From positions 1 through 6,254 of the forward strand of contig JAFAWZ010000145.1 in assembly GCA_019241495.1 (NCBI GenBank): a stretch of 6,254 nucleotides of DNA, read 5' to 3'. The position numbers and the translations under genes were made by a program. The notes under the pieces are model-generated. The model worked only from the letters and a program-made list of their open reading frames with translations. It searched no databases and was not told where the DNA came from. Source of the stretch: Acidimicrobiales bacterium (GTDB lineage Bacteria > Actinomycetota > Acidimicrobiia > Acidimicrobiales > Palsa-688). Shown one piece after another: positions 1 to 5,656 of this stretch; within the stretch, counting starts at the first letter, position 1, and each line of letters begins with the position of its first letter.

Positions 1-384
1 GCCGAGCTGGTCATCCTGACCCCGCTGCTCATCCTCTTCCTGCTCCTAGTCGTCGCCCTCGGACGACTGTCGGGGGCTCGACTTGACGTCAACGGGGCCG
101 CCGCCCAAGCCGCCCGCGCCGCGTCGATCGCCCGTAACCCCGCCGCCGCCACCACCGACGCCTCCCAAACCGCCGCCGCCGCCCTGGCTTCGCAACATTT
201 GACCTGCGCCCACCTGTCGGTCGCGGTGGACACCACCCAGTTCACCCCCGGCGGCGACGTCGCTGTCACCGTCTCCTGCTCGGTCGATCTATCCACCCTG
301 ACCGGGCTTCACCTGCCGGCCCGCGAAACCCTCACCCATCGCTTCGTCGAACCCATCGACCCCTACCGGAGCACCACCCCATGA
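1..384 (+). CDS. TadE-like pseudopilin / pilus-assembly protein, 5' end cut by window edge
   Basis: The frame is open from base 1 to the TGA at 382-384 and gives 127 residues. It starts with A-E-L-V followed by a hydrophobic run (about residues 3-20) and then GRLSGARLDVNGAAAQAARA. This is the TadE signature: a conserved Glu near the start of a pilin-like membrane helix, then an Ala-rich stretch with AAxxAARAAS character. The prepilin peptidase site and start codon lie just outside the window. The rest is an extracytoplasmic domain with two cysteines (Cys69 and Cys93 of the fragment) that could form a disulphide. TadE-family proteins are minor pseudopilins of Tad/Flp-type pilus systems, anchored in the membrane. 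The stop codon overlaps the next start (ATGA at 381-384), so translation is probably coupled. The family is clear; the exact role in an actinobacterial system is inferred. Confidence 0.88.
   Translation, partial: AELVILTPLLILFLLLVVALGRLSGARLDVNGAAAQAARAASIARNPAAATTDASQTAAAALASQHLTCAHLSVAVDTTQFTPGGDVAVTVSCSVDLSTLTGLHLPARETLTHRFVEPIDPYRSTTP
368..371 (+). promoter_or_regulatory. Ribosome binding site for the TadG-like gene
   Basis: GGAG lies 9 nt upstream of the ATG at 381, inside the end of the TadE-like gene. It supports 381 as the true start and, with the ATGA overlap, supports coupled translation. Confidence 0.5.
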
Positions 385-826
385 CCCGGCAACCACCGTC
401 CAAGCGCGGCCGGGGCGAAGAGGGGATGGTCACCGCGTTCGTCGTGATCTTCACCTTCGCCCTTCTTCTACTGGCCGGCTGGTCATCGACGGCGGCCTCG
501 CCCTGGCCGCCCGGGTCCAAGCCGTCGACGAAGCCCAAGCCGCGGCCCGGGCCGGCGCCCAGCAGATCAACCTGCCCCTGTTCCGCACCACCGGCCAAGT
601 CGTCCTCCAACCCGACCAGGCCGTCCAAGCCGCCCAGAAGTACCTGGCCGCCACCGGACATGCCGGCACCGTCACCGTAAACGGCGACCAAGTCCAAGTG
701 GCCGTCGACATCAGCCAGCCCATGCAGATCCTCGGCCTCGCCGGCATCGGCCACCTCAACGTCACCGGACATGGAAGCGCCCTCGCCGAACAGGGCATCA
801 ACACCCCCGAACAGGCGGCGCCATGA
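381..826 (+). pseudogene. TadG-like pilus-assembly gene interrupted by a one-base frameshift
   Basis: The gene begins at ATG 381 with a basic N-terminus, then E-E-G-M-V-T-A-F-V-V and a hydrophobic helix ending LLLLAG (residues 16-33). In this frame the protein becomes Pro/Ser-rich nonsense and stops at 678-680. Shifting at 479 to the frame that reads CTG-GTC-ATC-GAC restores LVIDGGLALAARVQAVDEAQ and AAARAGAQQ. That is the classic continuation of the Tad N-terminal (TadG-like) helix: a membrane segment, then IDGG, then a region rich in Ala and Gln. The restored frame runs to the TGA at 824-826, which overlaps the next start as ATGA. Together the two parts give about 148 residues, a size that fits the short actinobacterial TadG-like proteins. 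GC-rich third positions also switch frame at this point. One base, probably a C in GGCCTGG, seems to be missing near 477-480. No slippery heptamer is visible, so a mutation or a sequencing/assembly error is likelier than programmed frameshifting. If intact it would be a membrane-anchored accessory protein of the pilus system. Confidence 0.85.
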
Positions 827-3504
827 CCCGAGCCCGCACACTGGCCAAAGGCGCCGCCGCCCTCGCAGTCATCGCCGTCCTGGCCGGAGGCATTCCTTGG
901 GCGCTCACCCGGTTCGTCGGCTGGCCCCTCCCACACCGCCTACCAACCTGGACACAGTTCAGCTCGGCTGTCTCTCAGCACGGCATACCGGACGACACAC
1001 TGATCAAAGCCCTGGCCTCCGTTGTCTGGATCGCCTGGGCCGTCCTCGCCGCCTCCCTGGCCGTCGAACTCCACGCCGTCGTGCGAGGCGGGACCGCCCG
1101 TCGGCTACCGATCGCCGGGCCACTCCAAGCGGCGGTCGGCAACCTCCTAGCCGCCGTCGTCATCGCCGCGCTGTCCATCTCGGTCCGCACCAACCCGGCG
1201 CCGCAACGGCCGCTCGCGGCGGCCATCCCCGCCCTGCGACCCCCGGTACCGGCCGTCGCCCTCGCCGTTGCGGATAGTTCACCGATGGGCTTCGCGGCCA
1301 CAGTCCAGTCAGCTGCAACGAGCGATCCGGACGCCACCAGCCGGACGTACGTGGTGCAGCGCAACGACACTCTGTGGGGAATAGCCGAGCGACAGCTCGG
1401 CGACCCGCTGCGCTGGCGAGACATCTACAACCTCAACCACGGCCGACCCCAACCCGGCGGGACCACCCTCACCGACCCGCACTGGATCAACCAAGGCTGG
1501 GCCCTTATCCTGCCTGCCCCCCGGACCTCGACGCCCAACCCAACACCTCTACCCGCGACGCCGCCGGCCGCCGCAACGTCCGTACTAGCGCCAGCGGAAC
1601 GAGCTCCTGTACCTGCCACCGTCTCCCCCTCGACCGCCGCGCCGACTAGTTCTCCCCGTACCGCCCCAGACAATCCCTTCGACCCGGCGACCACCCCGGC
1701 TCATAGCCCGTCAGCCGGGCCGGACAGCCCATCGGAGCCGGCCCTGCACCGCCATTCGACCGACAGCGTGACGCTCCCATCCGGATCGGTCGTGGCCGCC
1801 TCCTTCGCCACCGGTGTCCTCTCCGCCATCACGGTCGGCCGGCTACGCCGCCGCCACGGCTACCAACCCCAACCACCCCAACCCGGCCGCTCGCTCGCCA
1901 CCCCACCACTCGGACCCACACTTCGGCGCCTCTCCGCCGCGCTGGGCGGCCCCGACGGCGAACCCGACGACCCAACCGGGGATCCGAGCCCGCCCAGCGA
2001 CGAAGGCCGCCGGGTCGACCCGGACCTGGTAGAGATCGGCGAACTTGACGGCACCAGTATCACGGCCGGGCTCACCAGCCTGTCCGGCACCGCTCTATGC
2101 GGGAAGGCTGCCGACCAGATCGCCCGGGCCTGGATCGCCGCCCTGCTCACGCGAGCCGGACCGCTCGCCGCCCAAGTAGTAGCCACCGCTGAAACCATCG
2201 GCAGACTCTTCGGCTCCGGCCCCGAACCGTCCGGCATCACGACCACGCCCGACACTGCGCAGCTGATCCGAAACCTCGAGGCCGAAGTCGTCGGCCGTAC
2301 CCGCCTGTTCGAATGCAACGACACCCGCGACGCCGGCAGCTTCCGCCAAGCCAACCCAGCCGAACCGCTACCCGGCCTGCTATTCGTTCTCGACGCACCC
2401 ACGGCCGAGGACGCGCCGCGCCTCAAGCACACCATCGGCCTCGCACCCCGACTCGGCATTGCCGTCATCTTTCTGGGAGCCACGAATGCAGCGGTCACCC
2501 GCCTGCAGCTACAGGATCGAACCGTCGCCGCAGTAGACCCTCCCGGCATGTCGGCCAGGCTGGAAGGAGCCCGCCTCTTCGGACTGACCTCGGCCGAGGC
2601 GGCCGACATCCTACGGGCCTTGACCGACGCCGAGTTCCGGCCCACCAGCGAAGCAAACCCGGAGTGGACCGAAACCATCGAACGGATCGAACACCCGCCC
2701 TCGTCGGCCGACCCATGGCCCATCGACGCCACTCACAGCGACGATCCCGAACTCAAAAGACCCATCCGCGTCCAGGCTCTCGGTCCCTTGACCATCACCG
2801 TTATGGGCAACACCATCACCCGCGGACTCCGCAGCGTCGCCAAAGAACTCCTCGTCTACTACGTGCTCCGACCCGAAGGAGCAACCGTCGAAGAAGCAGT
2901 CGACCACCTCTGGCCCGACACCGACCCCAAGCTCGTGCACCGCCAATTCTGGACCGCCGCCTCCAACCTACGCAGTCGGCTCCGAGAATGGGGCGAACTC
3001 GAATCGAAGATCCTCGACCAAGTCGGTAACGTCTACCGGCTCGACCCCAACACTGTCTTCGCCGACCTGTGGGACTTCCAAACAGCGCTCGACCATGCGA
3101 ACCGAGCCGGCGACGACAACGAGACCCTCACTGCATTGCGCCGGGCCGTGGCCGCCTACCGGGGCGACCTTGCACAGACAGCCGGATGGCTATGGCTCGG
3201 AGCCCCCCGTGAAGATCTGCACCGTCGGGCCGTCAACGCCCACCTTCGGCTGGCCGAACTCGAACAAGCCGCCGGTAATCCGGCTGCGGCCGAAGCGACA
3301 TTGGAGAAGGTCATCGATCTCGACCGCTACGCCGAGGAGCCCTACCGCCGGCTCATGACCCTCCAAGCCGGTCAAGGCCGGACGGACGCGGTCAAAGCCA
3401 CCTGGCGCCAACTCCAACGCCGCCTGGTCGAGATAGACCTCGACCCAGATCCAGCCACCGGCCGCCTCTACCGCCAGCTCGTGGCTGACGAGCCCGCCGC
3501 ATAG
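823..3504 (+). CDS. Membrane-spanning LysM and BTAD (SARP-like) regulator, 893 aa
   Basis: Likely a signal-transducing regulator that links the cell wall to DNA. Predicted parts in order: basic N-terminus; hydrophobic segments at about 8-27, 62-82 and 101-120; a LysM peptidoglycan-binding domain at about 174-231 (YVVQRNDTLWGIAERQLGD, later WALILP); a Pro/Thr/Ser-rich linker at 232-315; a fourth membrane segment at about 319-338 followed by RLRRRHG; an undefined domain at about 396-610; a SARP/OmpR-type winged helix at about 647-740 (RVQALGPLTITV, DHLWPDT, ASNLRSRLRE); and a BTAD helical-repeat domain at about 745-888 ending RLYRQL. Arg-rich flanks agree with N-in topology, placing LysM outside and winged helix plus BTAD in the cytoplasm. 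The ATG at 823 overlaps the previous stop (ATGA), which fixes the start and places it last in the visible pilus operon. No strong ribosome binding site is seen, as expected for coupled translation. The stop is TAG at 3502-3504. Domains are seen; the signalling role is inferred. Confidence 0.95.
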   Translation: MTRARTLAKGAAALAVIAVLAGGIPWALTRFVGWPLPHRLPTWTQFSSAVSQHGIPDDTLIKALASVVWIAWAVLAASLAVELHAVVRGGTARRLPIAGPLQAAVGNLLAAVVIAALSISVRTNPAPQRPLAAAIPALRPPVPAVALAVADSSPMGFAATVQSAATSDPDATSRTYVVQRNDTLWGIAERQLGDPLRWRDIYNLNHGRPQPGGTTLTDPHWINQGWALILPAPRTSTPNPTPLPATPPAAATSVLAPAERAPVPATVSPSTAAPTSSPRTAPDNPFDPATTPAHSPSAGPDSPSEPALHRHSTDSVTLPSGSVVAASFATGVLSAITVGRLRRRHGYQPQPPQPGRSLATPPLGPTLRRLSAALGGPDGEPDDPTGDPSPPSDEGRRVDPDLVEIGELDGTSITAGLTSLSGTALCGKAADQIARAWIAALLTRAGPLAAQVVATAETIGRLFGSGPEPSGITTTPDTAQLIRNLEAEVVGRTRLFECNDTRDAGSFRQANPAEPLPGLLFVLDAPTAEDAPRLKHTIGLAPRLGIAVIFLGATNAAVTRLQLQDRTVAAVDPPGMSARLEGARLFGLTSAEAADILRALTDAEFRPTSEANPEWTETIERIEHPPSSADPWPIDATHSDDPELKRPIRVQALGPLTITVMGNTITRGLRSVAKELLVYYVLRPEGATVEEAVDHLWPDTDPKLVHRQFWTAASNLRSRLREWGELESKILDQVGNVYRLDPNTVFADLWDFQTALDHANRAGDDNETLTALRRAVAAYRGDLAQTAGWLWLGAPREDLHRRAVNAHLRLAELEQAAGNPAAAEATLEKVIDLDRYAEEPYRRLMTLQAGQGRTDAVKATWRQLQRRLVEIDLDPDPATGRLYRQLVADEPAA

Positions 3505-3507
3505 GAG

Positions 3508-3526
3508 ATGGCGAATCGTCGCCCAT
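3508..3526. terminator. Small hairpin between convergent genes, possible two-way terminator
   Basis: GGCGA (3510-3514) pairs with TCGCC (3519-3523) around an ATCG loop, and ATG/CAT can add pairs across one bulged C. It fills most of the 28-bp gap between two convergent stop codons, where a shared terminator is expected. There is no T-run and the stem is short, so this is only a candidate. Confidence 0.35.
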
Positions 3527-3532
3527 GAATCG

Positions 3533-5011
3533 CTATGAGGCAGCCACGTTCAAGAATGCCGCCAGGCTGAGGGTAGAGGGGTAAAACGTCCGATTTGGAA
3601 TCAATTGAGACTGCGCCGCGTCGGACGAAATGTTAAAGATCGATGCTTTCACGGATCCGTCTTGCGCCTTGAGTCGTAGTTCTTGAGGATGCTGAGCGTC
3701 CGTGGAGGGCCATAGCCACTGCTGTGCCTGTTGCATCGAGGCGAGCCATGCAGCTGTTGTAGCGGGTTGTAGGACCTCGTATTCGGTCGGCTCCGTCGTT
3801 CCGCCGACGTTCTTCTGCTCTCGGACGAGCGCCAAGGATGCCCCTTTGACGCGCAAGAGATAGAAGTCCCCGTTGTAGATGTTCTGGCGGGGGGCCGCCG
3901 AGACCGTCGTTCCAGTCTCGAGCAGGCCGTCAGCGAAACGGGCCGCTTGTCCGAACAGCATGGCCGATCCGTACGACTCTGATACCAGAGCGAGGCCACA
4001 CAGCTGCTTGCCACATATTCCCTCCTGGTATGCGACTGTGTCGTACCGGTCGGTAAGCGTGACGGTGGTCGTCGGGCAACCTGCAGTGTTTGCGCCCTGC
4101 CTCCACAGGCTCAGCAAGCCTTGCTCTGCCCAGGCCGGAGCTTGAGACCCGTATGGAATGAAGGAGGTGCCGCACAGCTCCTCCGGTGTCACTACGGTCG
4201 AGGGAGGCGCGATCGAGAATGTCGAGACACTCGTTGGGCTATGGCTGGGCTGTGTCGTTATTCTGGTCGGTTGCGGCGCAGCCTTTGGGTCGCGGACGGC
4301 GCCGGGGTTGTGCATTCGGTACTGCGCATAGGCAGCACCCGCCGGAAGGGCTGTAAGGCAGGCCCAGACGATGACAGTCGTCAGGGTGAAAGCGCTTGCT
4401 AGGCCGGGGGGCTGCGGGGCGGCTAGATACGCGACTCGGCGGGCGAACCGGATGGAACTGAATTGCTCTAGCACCGTCCTCGGTGCGAGCCCGCCGAATC
4501 GGTAGTCAAGCCAGTACTCCGTCAACCTGCGATTCTTCGCCGGATCGGCACCGCTTTGACTCCGGGCAGCCGATAGCTGTTCGTCAAGCAAGACGGTGAT
4601 CCAGATGTACATTAATAGCAACGAAAGCCCAGCAAATCCGGAGCCGAGCTTGACCAGGGCGCTCCTGGTCACGTGGGGCCAGGCTGCCGGGGTCGCCACG
4701 AGCACGGCCGACGCCAGTGCGATACTGGATTCACTCACACGACCCCAGCCGGTGATTCCTGGTTGAAGAGAGCGGCAGCGCCAACGAAACGCGCTGTGAG
4801 CGGCCAGGACGACTGTGAGCAGGCCTTGCCCCACCAGCCACAGGTCCCAAGCCTCTCGAACTGTAGTGATGGTGGGGTGTTCTACGAGCTTGAGACACAA
4901 CGCCAACGTCGTTGCGACCGACCCGATGGCGCTCACCTTGCGAGACGCCCGGCTCCTCCGTCGGGGCGGCCGGCCGGGTTCCGGACCTGGCGCAGTCGTC
5001 GCTGCGTTCAA
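3533..5011 (-). CDS. Unrecognised five-segment membrane protein with a secreted C-terminal domain
   Basis: I do not recognise this 492-residue protein. Predicted membrane segments are at about 26-43, 56-74, 94-111, 121-142 and 205-228. A Pro/Ser/Thr-rich spacer (about 236-275) leads to a domain of about 215 residues with four cysteines (280, 312, 333, 338), enough for two disulphides. Basic stretches (RPPRRRSRASRK at the N-terminus; RRLTEYWLDYRF and RFARR between segments 4 and 5) put the N-terminus inside and the cysteine domain outside. The start is uncertain. The longest frame opens with TTG at 5011, just after a stop at 5024-5026. A GGAG lies only 2 nt upstream of it. A GTG at 4936 (Val26) has GGAGGAG about 16 nt upstream, but using it would remove the basic N-terminus. 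GC at third positions is about 61% over the last 61 residues, against about 78% in the first 40 codons of the convergent LysM gene. This suggests a different history. It may sense or bind something at the surface, but no function is assigned. Confidence 0.85.
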   Translation of the reverse strand: MNAATTAPGPEPGRPPRRRSRASRKVSAIGSVATTLALCLKLVEHPTITTVREAWDLWLVGQGLLTVVLAAHSAFRWRCRSLQPGITGWGRVSESSIALASAVLVATPAAWPHVTRSALVKLGSGFAGLSLLLMYIWITVLLDEQLSAARSQSGADPAKNRRLTEYWLDYRFGGLAPRTVLEQFSSIRFARRVAYLAAPQPPGLASAFTLTTVIVWACLTALPAGAAYAQYRMHNPGAVRDPKAAPQPTRITTQPSHSPTSVSTFSIAPPSTVVTPEELCGTSFIPYGSQAPAWAEQGLLSLWRQGANTAGCPTTTVTLTDRYDTVAYQEGICGKQLCGLALVSESYGSAMLFGQAARFADGLLETGTTVSAAPRQNIYNGDFYLLRVKGASLALVREQKNVGGTTEPTEYEVLQPATTAAWLASMQQAQQWLWPSTDAQHPQELRLKAQDGSVKASIFNISSDAAQSQLIPNRTFYPSTLSLAAFLNVAAS

Positions 5012-5298
5012 CGCTCCGTAGCCCTACCGCTCAGAGCGTGGAACCTTGGCTGACGGTGGCTTGTGGACACTCTGGTCAAATAACCCTTCTGGACTTCGAG
5101 GAGGGCGCTCCCACCGTCACCGAATCGGAGTCGATGGAAGCCACCTCCGTCGATATGTCGAACCAACCCCGGACTTGGTGACCTCACTACACGCTGATGA
5201 TCAGCCAGCGCACTGTCGAAGTTACCTTTCCGACTTCGGTGGCAACTGCGGTCCGATGGGCCAAATGGCGAAAGTTCGTCGAATGGTTCCTCAGTAGT

Positions 5299-5319
5299 AA
5301 CCAATCAACATTTTTGGTT
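5299..5319. repeat. Inverted repeat AACCAA-N9-TTGGTT
   Basis: AACCAA (5299-5304) and TTGGTT (5314-5319) are exact inverted copies around a 9-nt AT-rich spacer. It may be a binding site for a dimeric regulator or part of the AT-rich unwinding region; its function is unknown. Confidence 0.4.
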
Positions 5320-5341
5320 CACTTTGAAGACACTTTCAACA
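5320..5341 (+). repeat. Two tandem AT-rich 11-mers
   Basis: CACTTTGAAGA (5320-5330) is followed directly by CACTTTCAACA (5331-5341), with 9 of 11 positions identical. The period is about one helical turn. They sit between the AACCAA/TTGGTT repeat and the DnaA-box dyad. This resembles tandem repeats of origin unwinding elements, but two copies alone could be chance. Confidence 0.4.
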
Positions 5342-5349
5342 AAATATAT

Positions 5350-5416
5350 GCGGTTTGGCTATGCACATATCCACAGGTCCAGGCTCCTGAGCTGTGGATT
5401 ACCTGTGCATAACCGC
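5350..5416. repeat. Imperfect inverted repeat made of four DnaA-box-like 9-mers
   Basis: The left arm (5350-5376) holds CTATGCACA (5359-5367) and ATATCCACA (5367-5375). The right arm (5392-5416) holds TGTGGATTA (5393-5401, reverse TAATCCACA) and TGTGCATAA (5404-5412, reverse TTATGCACA). The last matches the DnaA-box consensus TTATNCACA exactly; the others differ from it at one position. Both arms read GCGGT, then TATGCACA, then ATCCACAG from outside to inside, with small insertions. The spacer has its own dyad, CAGG-CT-CCTG (5380-5389). The repeat is seen directly; binding by DnaA is inferred from the consensus. Confidence 0.6.
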
Positions 5417-5534
5417 TGAAAGATGCTTAGGGCTATGAATGGGGTGGCGGCATCTGCGCCCGCCGAGTAGTTACTCTTCGGGCTGTTCGCCTACGCGGTG
5501 CAGCGATGCTTGGTGCTCCGAAGGCGGACGGGAC

Positions 5535-5555
5535 TGGTCGCTCTTCGATCGACCA
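5535..5555. repeat. Hairpin with 6-bp stem TGGTCG/CGACCA
   Basis: TGGTCG (5535-5540) and CGACCA (5550-5555) are exact inverted copies around a 9-nt loop. It is the farthest from the hydrolase stop codon of three dyads lying between 5535 and 5636. Confidence 0.35.
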
Positions 5556-5567
5556 ACCCAAACTTGG

Positions 5568-5586
5568 TGCCGGCTGATCCCCGGCA
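5568..5586 (-). terminator. GC-rich hairpin TGCCGG/CCGGCA, possible terminator
   Basis: TGCCGG (5568-5573) and CCGGCA (5581-5586) form a perfect 6-bp GC-rich stem with a 7-nt loop. It lies about 70 nt beyond the stop codon of the leftward hydrolase gene. There is no T-run, but many actinobacterial terminators lack one. Confidence 0.35.
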
Positions 5587-5587
5587 A

Positions 5588-5636
5588 GCGAAGGCAACCC
5601 TCGCAAGCTCCGAAGCGGGCGGCGGGGGTTGCTCGC
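5588..5636 (-). terminator. Stem-loop just past the hydrolase stop codon, candidate terminator
   Basis: GCAACCC (5594-5600) pairs with GGGTTGC (5626-5632). GCGA (5588-5591) and TCGC (5633-5636) extend the stem past a 2-nt bulge. The loop is 25 nt. It begins about 20 nt after the TAA of the leftward gene, a normal place for termination. There is no clear T-run on the minus strand. Confidence 0.4.
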
Positions 5637-5656
5637 GTTGCGCCGTCAGATGCTTA

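Larger units (their letters stand above)
5291..5416. other. Origin-like region: AT-rich core next to a DnaA-box dyad
   Basis: Positions 5291-5350 contain 18 G/C in 60 nt, far below the rest of this GC-rich window. They are directly followed by four DnaA-box-like 9-mers. An easily melted AT-rich stretch beside clustered DnaA boxes is the usual build of bacterial and many plasmid origins. No dnaA, dnaN or plasmid rep gene is visible, so a chromosomal oriC is unlikely here. A plasmid or element origin, a DnaA-titration site or a DnaA-controlled promoter all remain possible. Confidence 0.4.
5012..5656. other. Gene-free interval of about 645 bp
   Basis: This lies upstream of the leftward membrane-protein gene and downstream of the leftward hydrolase gene. 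Short open frames here (for example 5197-5412 on plus and 5008-5304 on minus) lack ribosome binding sites, GC-biased third positions and recognisable motifs. From low to high coordinates it holds a single DnaA-box-like 9-mer (5062-5070), a short palindrome (5193-5205), an AT-rich core (about 5291-5350), a DnaA-box dyad (5350-5416) and a cluster of hairpins (5535-5636). A weak minus-strand promoter toward the membrane-protein gene is conceivable: TTGAAA at 5334-5339 and AAAAAT at 5310-5315 with 18-nt spacing. It would leave a leader of about 290 nt. Confidence 0.6.

Noticed and set aside
470..482. Programmed -1 ribosomal frameshift in the TadG-like gene
   Set aside because: No X-XXY-YYZ slippery heptamer or obvious downstream stimulatory stem is visible; a lost base explains it more simply.
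332..936. Minus-strand open frames across the TadE/TadG-like genes
   Set aside because: They are Gly/Ala- or Trp-rich shadow frames; the plus frames carry the Tad motifs.
1860..2732. Long minus-strand open frame opposite the LysM-BTAD gene (290 codons)
   Set aside because: It is a mirror of a GC-rich coding frame. The encoded Arg/Ser-rich sequence has no motif, and the plus frame has clear domains.
2313..3029. Second plus-strand open frame of 238 codons inside the LysM-BTAD gene
   Set aside because: It is Arg/Pro/His-rich, typical of a shifted GC-rich frame, and overlaps the well-supported winged helix and BTAD region.
5051..5079. Minus-strand -35-like TTGACC upstream of the membrane-protein gene
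   Set aside because: No acceptable -10 hexamer occurs 16-19 nt downstream (CCGTCA at 17 nt).
5193..5205. Palindrome GCTGA-TGA-TCAGC as an operator
   Set aside because: Five-base arms of this kind are common by chance, and no gene start or promoter is linked to it.
5008..5304. Possible small minus-strand gene of 98 codons just upstream of the membrane-protein gene
   Set aside because: It needs a TTG start without a ribosome binding site, shows no recognisable motif or codon bias, and overlaps the next gene start by chance.
5197..5412. Possible small plus-strand gene of 71 codons beginning ATGATCAGCCAG
   Set aside because: It has no ribosome binding site and no third-position GC bias, and its 3' half is the DnaA-box dyad. 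It looks like chance reading of a regulatory region.
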